Assembly (NCBI RefSeq): GCF_030068545.1 | Contig: NZ_JASJOR010000003.1 | Coordinates: forward strand, 421,066 to 485,065 | DNA length: 64,000 nt | Direction: 5' to 3' | DNA from: Xanthocytophaga flava | Lineage (GTDB): Bacteria; Bacteroidota; Bacteroidia; Cytophagales; 172606-1 | In this document: positions 1-8,177 of the stretch, piece by piece | Layout: the number at the start of each line of letters is the position of its first letter | How positions within the stretch are numbered: position 1 is the stretch's first letter | The notes under the pieces: model-generated | Seen by the model: only the letters and a program-made list of their open reading frames with translations | Told to the model about the DNA's origin: nothing | Databases searched by the model: none | Program-made: the position numbers and the translations under genes

Positions 1-1893
1 ATTACACAGAACAAGATTGGTGGATATGGACCCGTATTTAGTCAGCTACCAAATTTACGAAGTCTACATATAGGAACTGATTGCCAGCAAAACTGGCTTA
101 CTGGTATTGGATCATGCCAGAAACTGACAGATTTGTCTATCTCACAAATAGATGGTATTCCGGATGATTTGAAGGATTGTCAAGTGCTTGAGTCTCTTTC
201 TATCTATAAAGGAACAATTACTTCATTGTCTGACTGGTTTTGCTCTTTAGCCAATCTGAGAAAGCTTTCTATCTCATATACCAGTCTTAAACATGTACCC
301 GCTGATTGGAGCAAAATGACCAAGCTGGAAAGTGTGAGTTTGGACAATAATCAAATAGAAGACTTTCATTTTACCTTCTCAATACCTGAATTACAAGGGG
401 TGGTAATAAGCAACAATCCTATACGTGATCAGTGGTTTATACTGGATGCAAAAAAAGCACTCCCTATCAGCATGTATGGCTCTTTCTGGTCATCTGTTTT
501 TGTAAAAGGGTTTAACCTGGAAGATAAAATCACTTTTTATAAAGCTATAGCAAAAAGTGACCTGGATCGTGAGGATAAAAAATGGTTCATGATAGAAATA
601 GATCAGCAAAGGGTTTTACATGTTCCTGATGTATGGCCTATCTACAGAATGTTTCAGGGGCTTTGTATTCCACATAAACGATTATTGGATAAGTTACAGC
701 AAAAGTTACTGGATCACAAGCTGAACAATGACTCTGTTAAGGCTATGCAGGCTGGCAAAGTATGGCTTTGTGGTGATTTTACAGAGAAGAAAACAGCGAT
801 AAAAGAAAAGCTTGGCAAGATAGCTGTACCTCTTACTACACAGTTTGATGTAGATGTAACCCATATTGCATTAGGTAAAAAGCCGACAGACCTCGGGGCT
901 ATATTCAAGGGTAATTCCTATCAGTTTTTGCTGGAATCTCAGTTATATCAGGTACTGAAGGAAGTAGATTCAGAAGAAAAGTTTCTGGTTCAGGAAGAAG
1001 TTACCGGAGGGCAGCAGATGGCTGATAGCCTTCGTAAGCTGCTAACCAGCAAAGATGATTCTTCGGTATTACTGGGGCTGGAAATGCTGAAAACAGGAGG
1101 TGTTCCTTCCAATATAATTGATGAATTACTCCTTGTACAAAAGACCAGCTCTGATGCGAAAGTACGTGCAGAGGCAAAAAAGCTTCTGCTGACACAGGGT
1201 TCAGTGGAGTGGGTGCAAGTACTGAATGATAAACAAAGCTTTACCAATCTGGAAACGACGAAAGAGAAAGATGTTCGTACCAAGTTGGAAAAGATGGCTA
1301 AGTCTGTGAGCAGAGAACGGGTTGCAGAGTTTGGGTTATTGCTTTTTTCTCATTATCAGAAAGGCTTATCATATATTCTGGTACATTTCAAACAAGGAGG
1401 CCCCCAACGGATTAAAGCCCTAAAAGCTTTGACACAAGGCGATCATTTTGATTTTCATATAGGAGTAGGGTATAATAACTGGAAATTGGAAAAGCCAGAG
1501 AGTGTGATCTTGTCTCCTGTCAAAACCGGAGTTAAGTTTCCGTTTGACCATCCGGAAGCGGCAAAGATCCGGATTATGAATCTACACAATACCAAGTTTG
1601 CAACTATACCTAAAGAGATTGCTGTATTTGAGAATCTGGAAGAACTGGACTGCTCAGCCAATAGTTTGAAAAGCCTGCCTGAGGAGATTGGGAAGTTAAC
1701 TAAATTAAAACGGTTGGATCTGTCTTTAAACCGCTTCGATTCCTTACCTACCGGTATTCTGAAACTAACGAATCTGGAGTGGCTGGATCTTCGTTACAAT
1801 AACGATAGTGTATTTAAAGATGGCGAAAAGTCGATAGTAAAGTTACCGGAAAACTTTAAGGAGTTACTACCTAACTGTGAGGTATTGTTGTAA
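1..1893 (+). CDS. Leucine-rich-repeat protein with BRCT-like middle, 5' end outside window
   Basis: The frame is open from base 1, so the gene starts before the window; the first start-like codon (TTG at 133) is probably internal. The visible part has leucine-rich repeats up to about base 430. A BRCT-like segment (about 745-960, starting KVWLCGDF) follows, then a helical HEAT-like stretch (about 1010-1240). The C-terminal LRR block (about 1560-1870) has the repeated pattern LPxEIGKLTxLKRLDLS. No signal peptide is visible because the N-terminus is missing. LRR and BRCT modules bind proteins or nucleic acid ends, but no substrate can be inferred. It converges on the histidine kinase gene, with repeat elements between the two 3' ends. 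The LRR assignment is firm; the BRCT assignment is by eye. Confidence 0.85.
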   Translation: MTQNKIGGYGPVFSQLPNLRSLHIGTDCQQNWLTGIGSCQKLTDLSISQIDGIPDDLKDCQVLESLSIYKGTITSLSDWFCSLANLRKLSISYTSLKHVPADWSKMTKLESVSLDNNQIEDFHFTFSIPELQGVVISNNPIRDQWFILDAKKALPISMYGSFWSSVFVKGFNLEDKITFYKAIAKSDLDREDKKWFMIEIDQQRVLHVPDVWPIYRMFQGLCIPHKRLLDKLQQKLLDHKLNNDSVKAMQAGKVWLCGDFTEKKTAIKEKLGKIAVPLTTQFDVDVTHIALGKKPTDLGAIFKGNSYQFLLESQLYQVLKEVDSEEKFLVQEEVTGGQQMADSLRKLLTSKDDSSVLLGLEMLKTGGVPSNIIDELLLVQKTSSDAKVRAEAKKLLLTQGSVEWVQVLNDKQSFTNLETTKEKDVRTKLEKMAKSVSRERVAEFGLLLFSHYQKGLSYILVHFKQGGPQRIKALKALTQGDHFDFHIGVGYNNWKLEKPESVILSPVKTGVKFPFDHPEAAKIRIMNLHNTKFATIPKEIAVFENLEELDCSANSLKSLPEEIGKLTKLKRLDLSLNRFDSLPTGILKLTNLEWLDLRYNNDSVFKDGEKSIVKLPENFKELLPNCEVLL

Positions 1894-1944
1894 GCATTTT
1901 CTTTTCTGGAAATGAGGTCTGTAAATAAGGGAAAAACACCTCTC

Positions 1945-2091
1945 TGTCCTCTTGAAAGGACCATCCCGCCCACTACAAGGCTGTAGCGGGACAGGCGTGA
2001 CAAATAGAGCCATGCTTGGTTTCGGAGTGAAAGAGATTTATTCAGCATCCAAAGGCCGCCGGTCTTGTCACGGGTTCCTTTCAGGAGGACA
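1945..2091 (+). repeat. Family A interspersed repeat, copy A1
   Basis: The left end is TGTCCTCTTGAAAGGA (1945-1960) and the right end TCCTTTCAGGAGGACA (2076-2091), nearly perfect inverted terminal repeats. Inside are the conserved blocks GTGACAAATAGAGCCATGC and AAAGGCCGCCGGTCTTGTCACG. The 147-base core is 33 bases longer than the 114-base copies A2, A4 and A5. The extra bases follow the left end and contain a hairpin (TCCCGC..GCGGGA near 1963-1991). Left of the core, 1897-1944 also resembles the flank of copy A6. It lies between the convergent ends of the LRR and kinase genes. Confidence 0.85.
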
Positions 2092-2130
2092 AAAAGGGCG
2101 GGATGGTAAAAAGAGAGTTTTTCTGCCCGT

Positions 2131-2190
2131 CGTTGGTGTTATCACCAACGACCACTTTCCTATGATGCAAGTTGGTGATAACACCAACTT
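2131..2190. repeat. Family B double hairpin, copy B1
   Basis: Two hairpins stand 18 bases apart. The first is CGTTGGTG-TTAT-CACCAACG (2131-2150); the second is AAGTTGGTG-ATAA-CACCAACTT (2169-2190). They are reverse complements of each other, and their four-base loops are complementary, so loop-loop pairing or one long stem is possible. A second copy lies inverted at 63821-63880 with a similar spacer containing CACTTTCC. B1 is just beyond the stop codon of the minus-strand histidine kinase and may terminate it or stabilise its 3' end. Confidence 0.8.
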
Positions 2191-2256
2191 GGGGAGTGAA
2201 AATCCGATCTTTTCGCCGCTAAGAACAATATATATGATTGTGTTGAGTATACCCTT

Positions 2257-3843
2257 TTAATTTTTAGGTAATAGTATATAGAAGGTTGCACCCTCATTAG
2301 GTTTACTATCAGCCCAGATGTAACCACCATGTGTAGTTACTACTTTTTTGACTGTTGCTAAACCTATGCCTGAGCCTTTATACTCAGAAACACCGTGCAG
2401 GCGGGTAAACACGTTGAAAATGCGTTCTGCATCTGCTTGTTCAAAGCCAATTCCATTATCAGCAATACGTAGCATATAAAAGTCTTTTCCTCTCTTGCTT
2501 TCGGCAATAGGGAAGGTTACCTCTTTTCCTGATACACTAATGCAATCTATATCAATCAATGGCTCCACATCAGAGCGAATGTACTTGAGTGCATTGCTAA
2601 GCAAATTCTGAAAAGCTTGCTCCCATTGGCTTCGATAGCCTTTTATCTCACACAACACACCCACCTGAATAGTGGCTTTGGCTTGATCCACCTGAAAATC
2701 CAGATCTGTAAGTACCTGAGCAACTACCTCATTGAATGAGAACATTTCTGGTAACACCCCTTGCTGATCTACTTCTGAATAGGCTAACAGAGCTTCAATT
2801 AGTGTATTCATACGGTCCGTAGCCAATAGCATCCGGTCAAAAAGAGCACTTTCGCTTTCTCCCAGCCGCACACCAAGGGTAGATTTTAACAGTTTGGAAA
2901 ACGCTTGTATTTTCCGGACAGGCTCTTTTAAATCATGGGAAGCGGCATGGGCAAAGTCTTCCAGGCGCTGATTGGAACCTTTGAGCTCAACAATTTTATC
3001 TTCCAACTGAAACTGCAAGTGTTTCAGGTTAGTAAAGTCCGTAAAGTGAATCACCACCTGATCGTTAAGCTTGAATGTGCTCATCAGGTTATACAAGTCC
3101 AGTCCATCCTTATCATAATGAATCTCAAAGGTAAGCGGCTCACCTGTAGTATAGGTTTGAACAGGGTTTGTAAAGCTGATCGTTTCCAGATAGCCGGGAA
3201 ATACTTCACCTACCCGCTTTCCTTCCAGTTGCTCGGGAGTTGCGTTTGCATAGGCAGCATAAGCCTTATTAGTCAGAGCAAAAGTAAAGTCAACAATCTG
3301 ATCATTTTCAAAAATAGGTTCCAGTACTTGTACCGGCTCTTTACACAGGTTGAGAATAGTTTGCAGGTACTCTCTGGCCTGACTGGCTTGCACAAGCTGC
3401 CTTGAATGAGTAACATCCTCGGTTGTATGAATAATATGGGATACCTGTCCCTGGTTGTCTAGCACCGGCTTATTGATAGGGCGCCAGAACCGGGTCTCTG
3501 TGGCACCTGTCAATGGATGAGTCTGCTGATAAGACTGATCCGACATCATATTGGGTTGCCTGGTTTGTAACACCTGTGCCAGAGATTGCAGGAGTTGAAT
3601 GGAAATAACCTCATCACGACCATCACTAAAAAATACCTCAAACACCCCCTGACCAAGTAACGATTCCCTATTTACCCCAAATGCAGATAGATAATCATCT
3701 GAAATGGCTGCAATGGTAAATCGGGGTGCATCGGGTAGCAATAACAGGTGATTACCTGGTATGGCGTTAAAGATCGGATCATGGATGATCTGTGAATGGG
3801 TGCTGTTTTCTGATGGTGTTGGTATTTGATCAGGTAATTGCAT
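2257..3843 (-). CDS. PAS-domain sensor histidine kinase
   Basis: An ATP-dependent autokinase that should pass phosphate to an unseen response regulator. Two PAS-like domains (about residues 20-145 and 160-285) precede a HisKA domain with phospho-acceptor His303 in HAASHDLKEP. The HATPase domain has the N box (Asn417 in LLSNALKYI), the D box ADNGIGFE (Asp462) and the glycine box GSGIGLA (about 490). There is no signal peptide or membrane segment, so it is probably a soluble cytoplasmic sensor. An upstream in-frame ATG at 3918 would add 25 hydrophobic residues; the start at 3843 fits the PAS domain better. No response regulator is adjacent, so it is an orphan. The HAASHDLKEP box resembles those of Bacteroidota kinases related to bacteriophytochromes, but no chromophore domain is present. 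Confidence 0.93.
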   Translation of the reverse strand: MQLPDQIPTPSENSTHSQIIHDPIFNAIPGNHLLLLPDAPRFTIAAISDDYLSAFGVNRESLLGQGVFEVFFSDGRDEVISIQLLQSLAQVLQTRQPNMMSDQSYQQTHPLTGATETRFWRPINKPVLDNQGQVSHIIHTTEDVTHSRQLVQASQAREYLQTILNLCKEPVQVLEPIFENDQIVDFTFALTNKAYAAYANATPEQLEGKRVGEVFPGYLETISFTNPVQTYTTGEPLTFEIHYDKDGLDLYNLMSTFKLNDQVVIHFTDFTNLKHLQFQLEDKIVELKGSNQRLEDFAHAASHDLKEPVRKIQAFSKLLKSTLGVRLGESESALFDRMLLATDRMNTLIEALLAYSEVDQQGVLPEMFSFNEVVAQVLTDLDFQVDQAKATIQVGVLCEIKGYRSQWEQAFQNLLSNALKYIRSDVEPLIDIDCISVSGKEVTFPIAESKRGKDFYMLRIADNGIGFEQADAERIFNVFTRLHGVSEYKGSGIGLATVKKVVTTHGGYIWADSKPNEGATFYILLPKN

Positions 3844-4194
3844 TATAAGAAACCAGGGGAAGTATATCGGTATGATAAAGGTGTTCTGATAAATGTGACC
3901 GAAGTCAAATATCATCAAAATTGATTATGTCATGAAGTAAAATAACGAATTTGTTGATAAAATTGTATCCGAATCATGGAAAAGATAATGATCTATGAGA
4001 AAATTACAGAATCTATTTCTCAATTAAGAACAACGAAATGTATACTTTGGTTTACTGAATTGGTTTATGACAGTGCTTACTAAAATATCGTAGGTTTTAC
4101 GAAATAGTGGACAAGTTGGCTTTATCAGGTTCTTTACAAAACTACTTCTTAGTATTTGTATTTTCTATTTGAGTTTCATTAGGTAATCCAAAAT

Positions 4195-4350
4195 CTGATC
4201 AACCAAGAGGTAGATTCTGAAAAGGTGGCTGTTTAGTAGTTCTCATATATAGATTAAAGTCATTTTAGGATTTTCAAGTTCGTTTTGTAGTAATGGTATC
4301 TATCGTGATACCTTCTTTAGCCATTTCCTATACATACTTCACAAATAGAT
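4195..4350 (-). pseudogene. Decayed fragment of a GH30 gene
   Basis: This gap DNA aligns with bases about 5650-5808 of the intact GH30 gene, in the same orientation. From 4262 to 4347 it differs by roughly ten substitutions and a one- or two-base gap. On the minus strand it reads KYV-stop-EMAKEGITID and then leaves frame before the NEPE catalytic motif. The match weakens left of 4220 and may continue weakly to about 4385. It is an old partial duplication or the remnant of a second GH30 gene, separated from the intact one by the gene at 4391-4753. Confidence 0.8.
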
Positions 4351-4390
4351 AGTGTTAAAATTGTGTTTGGTGAAACTTAGCTATGAAGAG

Positions 4391-4753
4391 TTAACTGAAA
4401 CTACCAAAAAAACTTCCATCACCAACAACTAAGTAAAGGAAAGTAAATAGTACTCCAAAAGGTCCCTGAACCATTATCATTAGTATACAACTGATAAGTA
4501 GTACTATATTTATTCTTGTCAGTTTAGTAGTGTAATAGAGATTGATACCAAGTATAAAGGCAAGTAGAATAATTTCAATAAAAAAAAATAAGATAAAATT
4601 AACAGGATCAGTTTTAAGTGGATTGTATTTTGTTGGAAGAATAGTAACCCTTGAATGAAGTATAAATGAAATCAGAGGCTCAAGGCAATATGTACTAAAA
4701 GGTAGGCTGAATAATAAAAAGAAGATCTGTATCGGATTAAGAAATTTTTTCAT
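4391..4753 (-). CDS. Small integral membrane protein, unknown function
   Basis: A 120-residue protein with about four hydrophobic segments (residues 8-30, 50-72, 80-97 and 99-116) and no recognisable motif. The ATG at 4753 is followed by MKKFLN and a hydrophobic stretch, which could be a signal anchor. It lies between the GH30 relic and the intact GH30 gene but is separated from the latter by a bidirectional terminator. The DNA is very AT-rich. No family was recognised. Confidence 0.6.
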   Translation of the reverse strand: MKKFLNPIQIFFLLFSLPFSTYCLEPLISFILHSRVTILPTKYNPLKTDPVNFILFFFIEIILLAFILGINLYYTTKLTRINIVLLISCILMIMVQGPFGVLFTFLYLVVGDGSFFGSFS

Positions 4754-4905
4754 TGCTTTAACAAGTTAAGTCTTGATTAATTATTGATTCTGCCGTTCTT
4801 CCTTCCAAAAAAAGATTAGTGAGATAATCTACAATCTAAGAAATAAAACTTCAAGTTTCTTGTACACAAAAACAGATTTATCTCCTCAAAAGACTTCTCA
4901 CCAAA

Positions 4906-4940
4906 TAAAAAGCAGTGCAAGTTTGATTGCACTGCTTTTT
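4906..4940. terminator. Bidirectional rho-independent terminator
   Basis: A perfect stem AAAAGCAGTGCAA / TTGCACTGCTTTT with a six-base loop is followed by a T-rich run on both strands. It lies 77 bases beyond the stop of the minus-strand GH30 gene and should end the SusCD-GH30 transcript. Confidence 0.85.
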
Positions 4941-5016
4941 ATTTTTTATTTTAGTATCTATTTAACAATCCAAAAAACTCGTCAATTGATGTTTCTATCT
5001 TGCAAGGCTGGCCGTA

Positions 5017-6462
5017 TTAAAATACAAAAGTGGCTACACTGGCTGCATTGATAGATACAGGGGCAGACTTGCCATTGGTTTTAATCACAAAGTCTTTTTT
5101 TGTATTGCCTTCATTTAATACAATCAATACCTTTTTACCAGATGGTGTTTTGAATGCTACATTCGGCAGATCCGCAAGCTCAGTTGATGCAATGCGTACA
5201 GAACCTGGCCGTACAAATTTGGAAGCATGGGCAATAGTATAATAAGAAACATTTCTACGTACTGTATCCCCAATAGTTAATGCTCCCAGACACTGAGTAC
5301 AACCACCCGGTGTATGTGGATTTTGCTGAGGATCTGCTGCCAGATTCCATTGCAGTACATTCCGGCTCCAGTTGCGAGTAGCTCCGATAATCAGATTTTT
5401 TACAGCCCATTGCAGATCACCACCAAACTGTCCTTCGGATGAAGTCCATTGTTCTGTGAAGTATACATGTTTATCCGGATGCGCATTGTGCACCTCGGTA
5501 AGAGCAGAGATCGACCCCAGGTATAAATGGAAGGCAGAGCCATCAATGTATTTCTTTGCTTCACTGTCGTTCAGGATAGAGATCGGATAGTTGGGGTGAT
5601 CACAGTTATGATCAAAGATCTGAATCTTGGTTTTGATACCTGCAGCTTCAAAGGCAGGACCAAGGTGTTTTTTAACAAAGGTCGCCTGTTCAGGAGCTGT
5701 CATATCCAGGCTGGGGTTGTTTTTAGGATTCTCAGGTTCGTTTTGCACCGTAATAGCATCGATTGTAATGCCTTCTTTAGCCATTTCCTGTACATACTTC
5801 ACAAAATACTTTGCATAAGCAGCGTAGTATTCAGGTTTTAGCTTGCCTCCAATGGTGCTGTTGTTAGACTTCATCCAGGCAGGAGGGGACCAGGGGCTGC
5901 CCAGAATTTTGATAGAAGGATTAATAGCCAGGATTTCTTTCAATACCGGAACCAGATCTTTTTTATCAGGAGTCAGGCTAAACTTTTGCATGTCTTCGTC
6001 TGTCTGACCAGCCGGAAGATCGTTGTAGGAAAAAGTACTGGAATCCAGATCGGAAGAGCCAATGCTTACCCGCAAATAGCTAATTCCAATGTTTTTATCA
6101 TTTGTGTCAAACAACTCGTTGAGTAATGCAGCTCGTTGTTCTGAATTTAGCTTTTGGTGCAGTACATAGGCACTACCCCCTGTAAGCGTATACCCAAAGC
6201 CATCCATGGTTTGGAAGGTCTGGGCGGTGTCTATCTCAATCGTTGGCAGGGTAGTGGCTTCTGTTCCGAATGTGTAGGAAACGGGCTGCTTACTGAATAA
6301 CGTTGATTTATCAGTAGTGGTAAGCCATACTTCCACATCTGTTTTCCCGGAAGTTTCAGTAATAGTTTGATCCTGTGAGTTGTTTTTACAAGCTATACAG
6401 GCCATCAGTGCAAATAGGCTGACAATACCTGATACACGAAATAGGGAATGGGGTATATGCAT
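5017..6462 (-). CDS. GH30 family glycoside hydrolase lipoprotein (beta-glucanase/glucosylceramidase type)
   Basis: A retaining exo- or endo-acting beta-glycosidase of clan GH-A, 481 residues. The N-terminus has a lipoprotein signal ending LMAC (Cys22), so it should be anchored in a membrane, probably facing the cell surface or periplasm. The acid/base is Glu242 in VQNEPENP and the nucleophile Glu337 in YFTEQW; SPWSPPAWMKSN is another GH30 hallmark. The C-terminal 80 residues form the usual beta-sandwich side domain. It is the last gene of the sigma/FecR/SusC/SusD locus, 214 bases after SusD. Bacteroidota GH30_3 lipoproteins beside SusCD pairs attack beta-1,6-glucan, so that substrate is a reasonable inference, though subfamily cannot be fixed by eye. 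A decayed partial copy is at 4195-4350. Confidence 0.92.
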   Translation of the reverse strand: MHIPHSLFRVSGIVSLFALMACIACKNNSQDQTITETSGKTDVEVWLTTTDKSTLFSKQPVSYTFGTEATTLPTIEIDTAQTFQTMDGFGYTLTGGSAYVLHQKLNSEQRAALLNELFDTNDKNIGISYLRVSIGSSDLDSSTFSYNDLPAGQTDEDMQKFSLTPDKKDLVPVLKEILAINPSIKILGSPWSPPAWMKSNNSTIGGKLKPEYYAAYAKYFVKYVQEMAKEGITIDAITVQNEPENPKNNPSLDMTAPEQATFVKKHLGPAFEAAGIKTKIQIFDHNCDHPNYPISILNDSEAKKYIDGSAFHLYLGSISALTEVHNAHPDKHVYFTEQWTSSEGQFGGDLQWAVKNLIIGATRNWSRNVLQWNLAADPQQNPHTPGGCTQCLGALTIGDTVRRNVSYYTIAHASKFVRPGSVRIASTELADLPNVAFKTPSGKKVLIVLNEGNTKKDFVIKTNGKSAPVSINAASVATFVF

Positions 6463-6620
6463 AAGGAGTGATTGGAAGAAAATATAAAAACCTGTTTCTG
6501 ACGCTGCTGGAAGTTTTGTATGGCAAACACTAATGAGTAAGTAGTGTGTTGAAGATACTATTTCCGGCAGATATCAGGAACAGGTTTGAGAAAGGTTGTA
6601 TAAAAGTCAGAGAATGATAT

Positions 6621-6662
6621 TGTCCGGCTTTGCTCCTTTAGGTTTGGAAACAAAGCCGGACA
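6621..6662 (-). terminator. Stem-loop between SusD and GH30 genes
   Basis: A perfect 12-base inverted repeat, TGTCCGGCTTTG (6621-6632) and CAAAGCCGGACA (6651-6662), starts 14 bases beyond the SusD stop. There is no T run on the minus strand, so it is more likely an mRNA-stabilising or attenuating hairpin than a full terminator. It could set the ratio of SusCD to GH30 transcripts. Confidence 0.6.
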
Positions 6663-6676
6663 GACAACTTCAGTGA

Positions 6677-8146
6677 TTAATAACCCGTATTTTGTTTGAT
6701 GGATGGGTTATTATTTAATTCATATTGCGGAATCGGGAATAGCAGATAGTGTTCATCTTCTGTTCCTCTGACTGCTTTGATAATATCCAGTGCCGTAACC
6801 TGATGCTCAGCCGATGGATCTGCTTTGGTATGGGCTGCATAACGCAACAAATCAAACCAGCGTTCGCCTTCAAATGCCAGTTCCAGGCGACGTTGTCTGT
6901 CTACTTCATCACGGAAGGCTTGTTTGGTTGCCAGATCTGTCAAAGTAAGAGCTGTCAATCCTGCCCGCGTACAAACAGCATTTAGTTTATCCAGTGCATC
7001 CTGGCTTGGACCACCTTGTTCATTCATAGCTTCTGCATAGATCAGATACATTTCTGCCAGGCGAAGCACAGGATAGTTATCGCTGCTGTTGAAGAAGTTA
7101 GTGTTTCTCCATTTGTATACAAACCAGCCATTGTCATTGCCAGTACCTGCACCACCGTAAACCATACTGCCATAACTTTTTCCACCACTTACTACCCCAT
7201 TATACTTAAACCGATTGTCTTTGACTGTATCTGCATACTGTACAAATTCGTTGGTTGGAATATTATATTTTGGAAATGAATAGGTAGCAGGAGGTAGTGG
7301 AAGTGTTAGATCTGGTAATGTAAAACCACCATCTTCAGTACCCGCATATTCAATCTCAAAAATAGATTCGGTTTTGTTATTAGCTGGCCATAAGTCGTTG
7401 AAGTTAGGCGTCAGTGTATTTCCATACTTGCCACTGGTAATTACTTTGTTTGCCGCTTCTACTGCCTGTGCCCATTTACGTTCAGTCAAATAAACACGTG
7501 CCTGAAGTGCATTTACTGTGGTTTTGATAGCACGGCCTCTATTTCGTGGATCATTATTGTTACCTCCTTGTTGCGTTGCCGCCATTTCTTCTGCTTTTGT
7601 TAGATCGGCTTCAATCTGAGCATAAATCTGTTCAGCAGTAGAGGCTGCCAATGAAGGAGATTCTCCTGATTCTACCGGTTCGGTACGCAAAGGAACACCT
7701 CCATACAATTTAACCAGGTTAAAGTAGTTTAGGGCACGGATAAAATAAGCCTCTCCCAGAATCTGCTCCTGACGGGTTTTATCCATAGCAATGCCAGGTA
7801 CATACTTCAGAATAGAGTTGGCTCGATTGATACCCTGAAATGCCATCTGATAAATTCGGCCTACAATTCCCGAAGTCGCATTCCATGTTATCCTATCCAG
7901 GTAAACCACATCGCCGTTGTTACTGGTGCAGTTGTCAGAAGGCATCTCTCCGATAATGTTCATGGTAGAACCATAATAGGTATCTCCCTGAAAGGCATCA
8001 TAAGCTCCTGTGATAGCTGATTCTGCATCATCTCCTGTTTTGTAGTAATTCGATGCTGTGATACTTGTCAGAGGTTCTTTATCCAGAATGCTATTACAAC
8101 CAAACATACCAGATAATAATAGTGCTGAAACGAATATTTTTTTCAT
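6677..8146 (-). CDS. SusD/RagB-type surface glycan-binding lipoprotein
   Basis: A nutrient-binding lipoprotein that caps the SusC barrel and delivers glycan. Its 489 residues begin with a lipoprotein signal (SGMFGC, Cys17) followed by the family's usual CNSILDKEPL start. The N-terminal TPR-like region has the GQAYFIRALNYFNLVKLYG-type motif (here GEAYFIRALNYFNLVKLYG), and the C-terminal half has VLRLAEMYLIYAEA and RRLELAFEGERWFDLLRY, which define the RagB/SusD fold. It follows SusC by 31 bases, so the two are co-transcribed. Substrate specificity cannot be read from the sequence; the GH30 gene after it is the best clue. Confidence 0.96.
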   Translation of the reverse strand: MKKIFVSALLLSGMFGCNSILDKEPLTSITASNYYKTGDDAESAITGAYDAFQGDTYYGSTMNIIGEMPSDNCTSNNGDVVYLDRITWNATSGIVGRIYQMAFQGINRANSILKYVPGIAMDKTRQEQILGEAYFIRALNYFNLVKLYGGVPLRTEPVESGESPSLAASTAEQIYAQIEADLTKAEEMAATQQGGNNNDPRNRGRAIKTTVNALQARVYLTERKWAQAVEAANKVITSGKYGNTLTPNFNDLWPANNKTESIFEIEYAGTEDGGFTLPDLTLPLPPATYSFPKYNIPTNEFVQYADTVKDNRFKYNGVVSGGKSYGSMVYGGAGTGNDNGWFVYKWRNTNFFNSSDNYPVLRLAEMYLIYAEAMNEQGGPSQDALDKLNAVCTRAGLTALTLTDLATKQAFRDEVDRQRRLELAFEGERWFDLLRYAAHTKADPSAEHQVTALDIIKAVRGTEDEHYLLFPIPQYELNNNPSIKQNTGY

Positions 8147-8177
8147 ATAGATAGCTAATCTTAAATCGTTAGTAATA

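Noticed and set aside
4860..5051. 63-residue open frame on the plus strand
   Set aside because: It contains the bidirectional terminator and overlaps the end of the GH30 gene.
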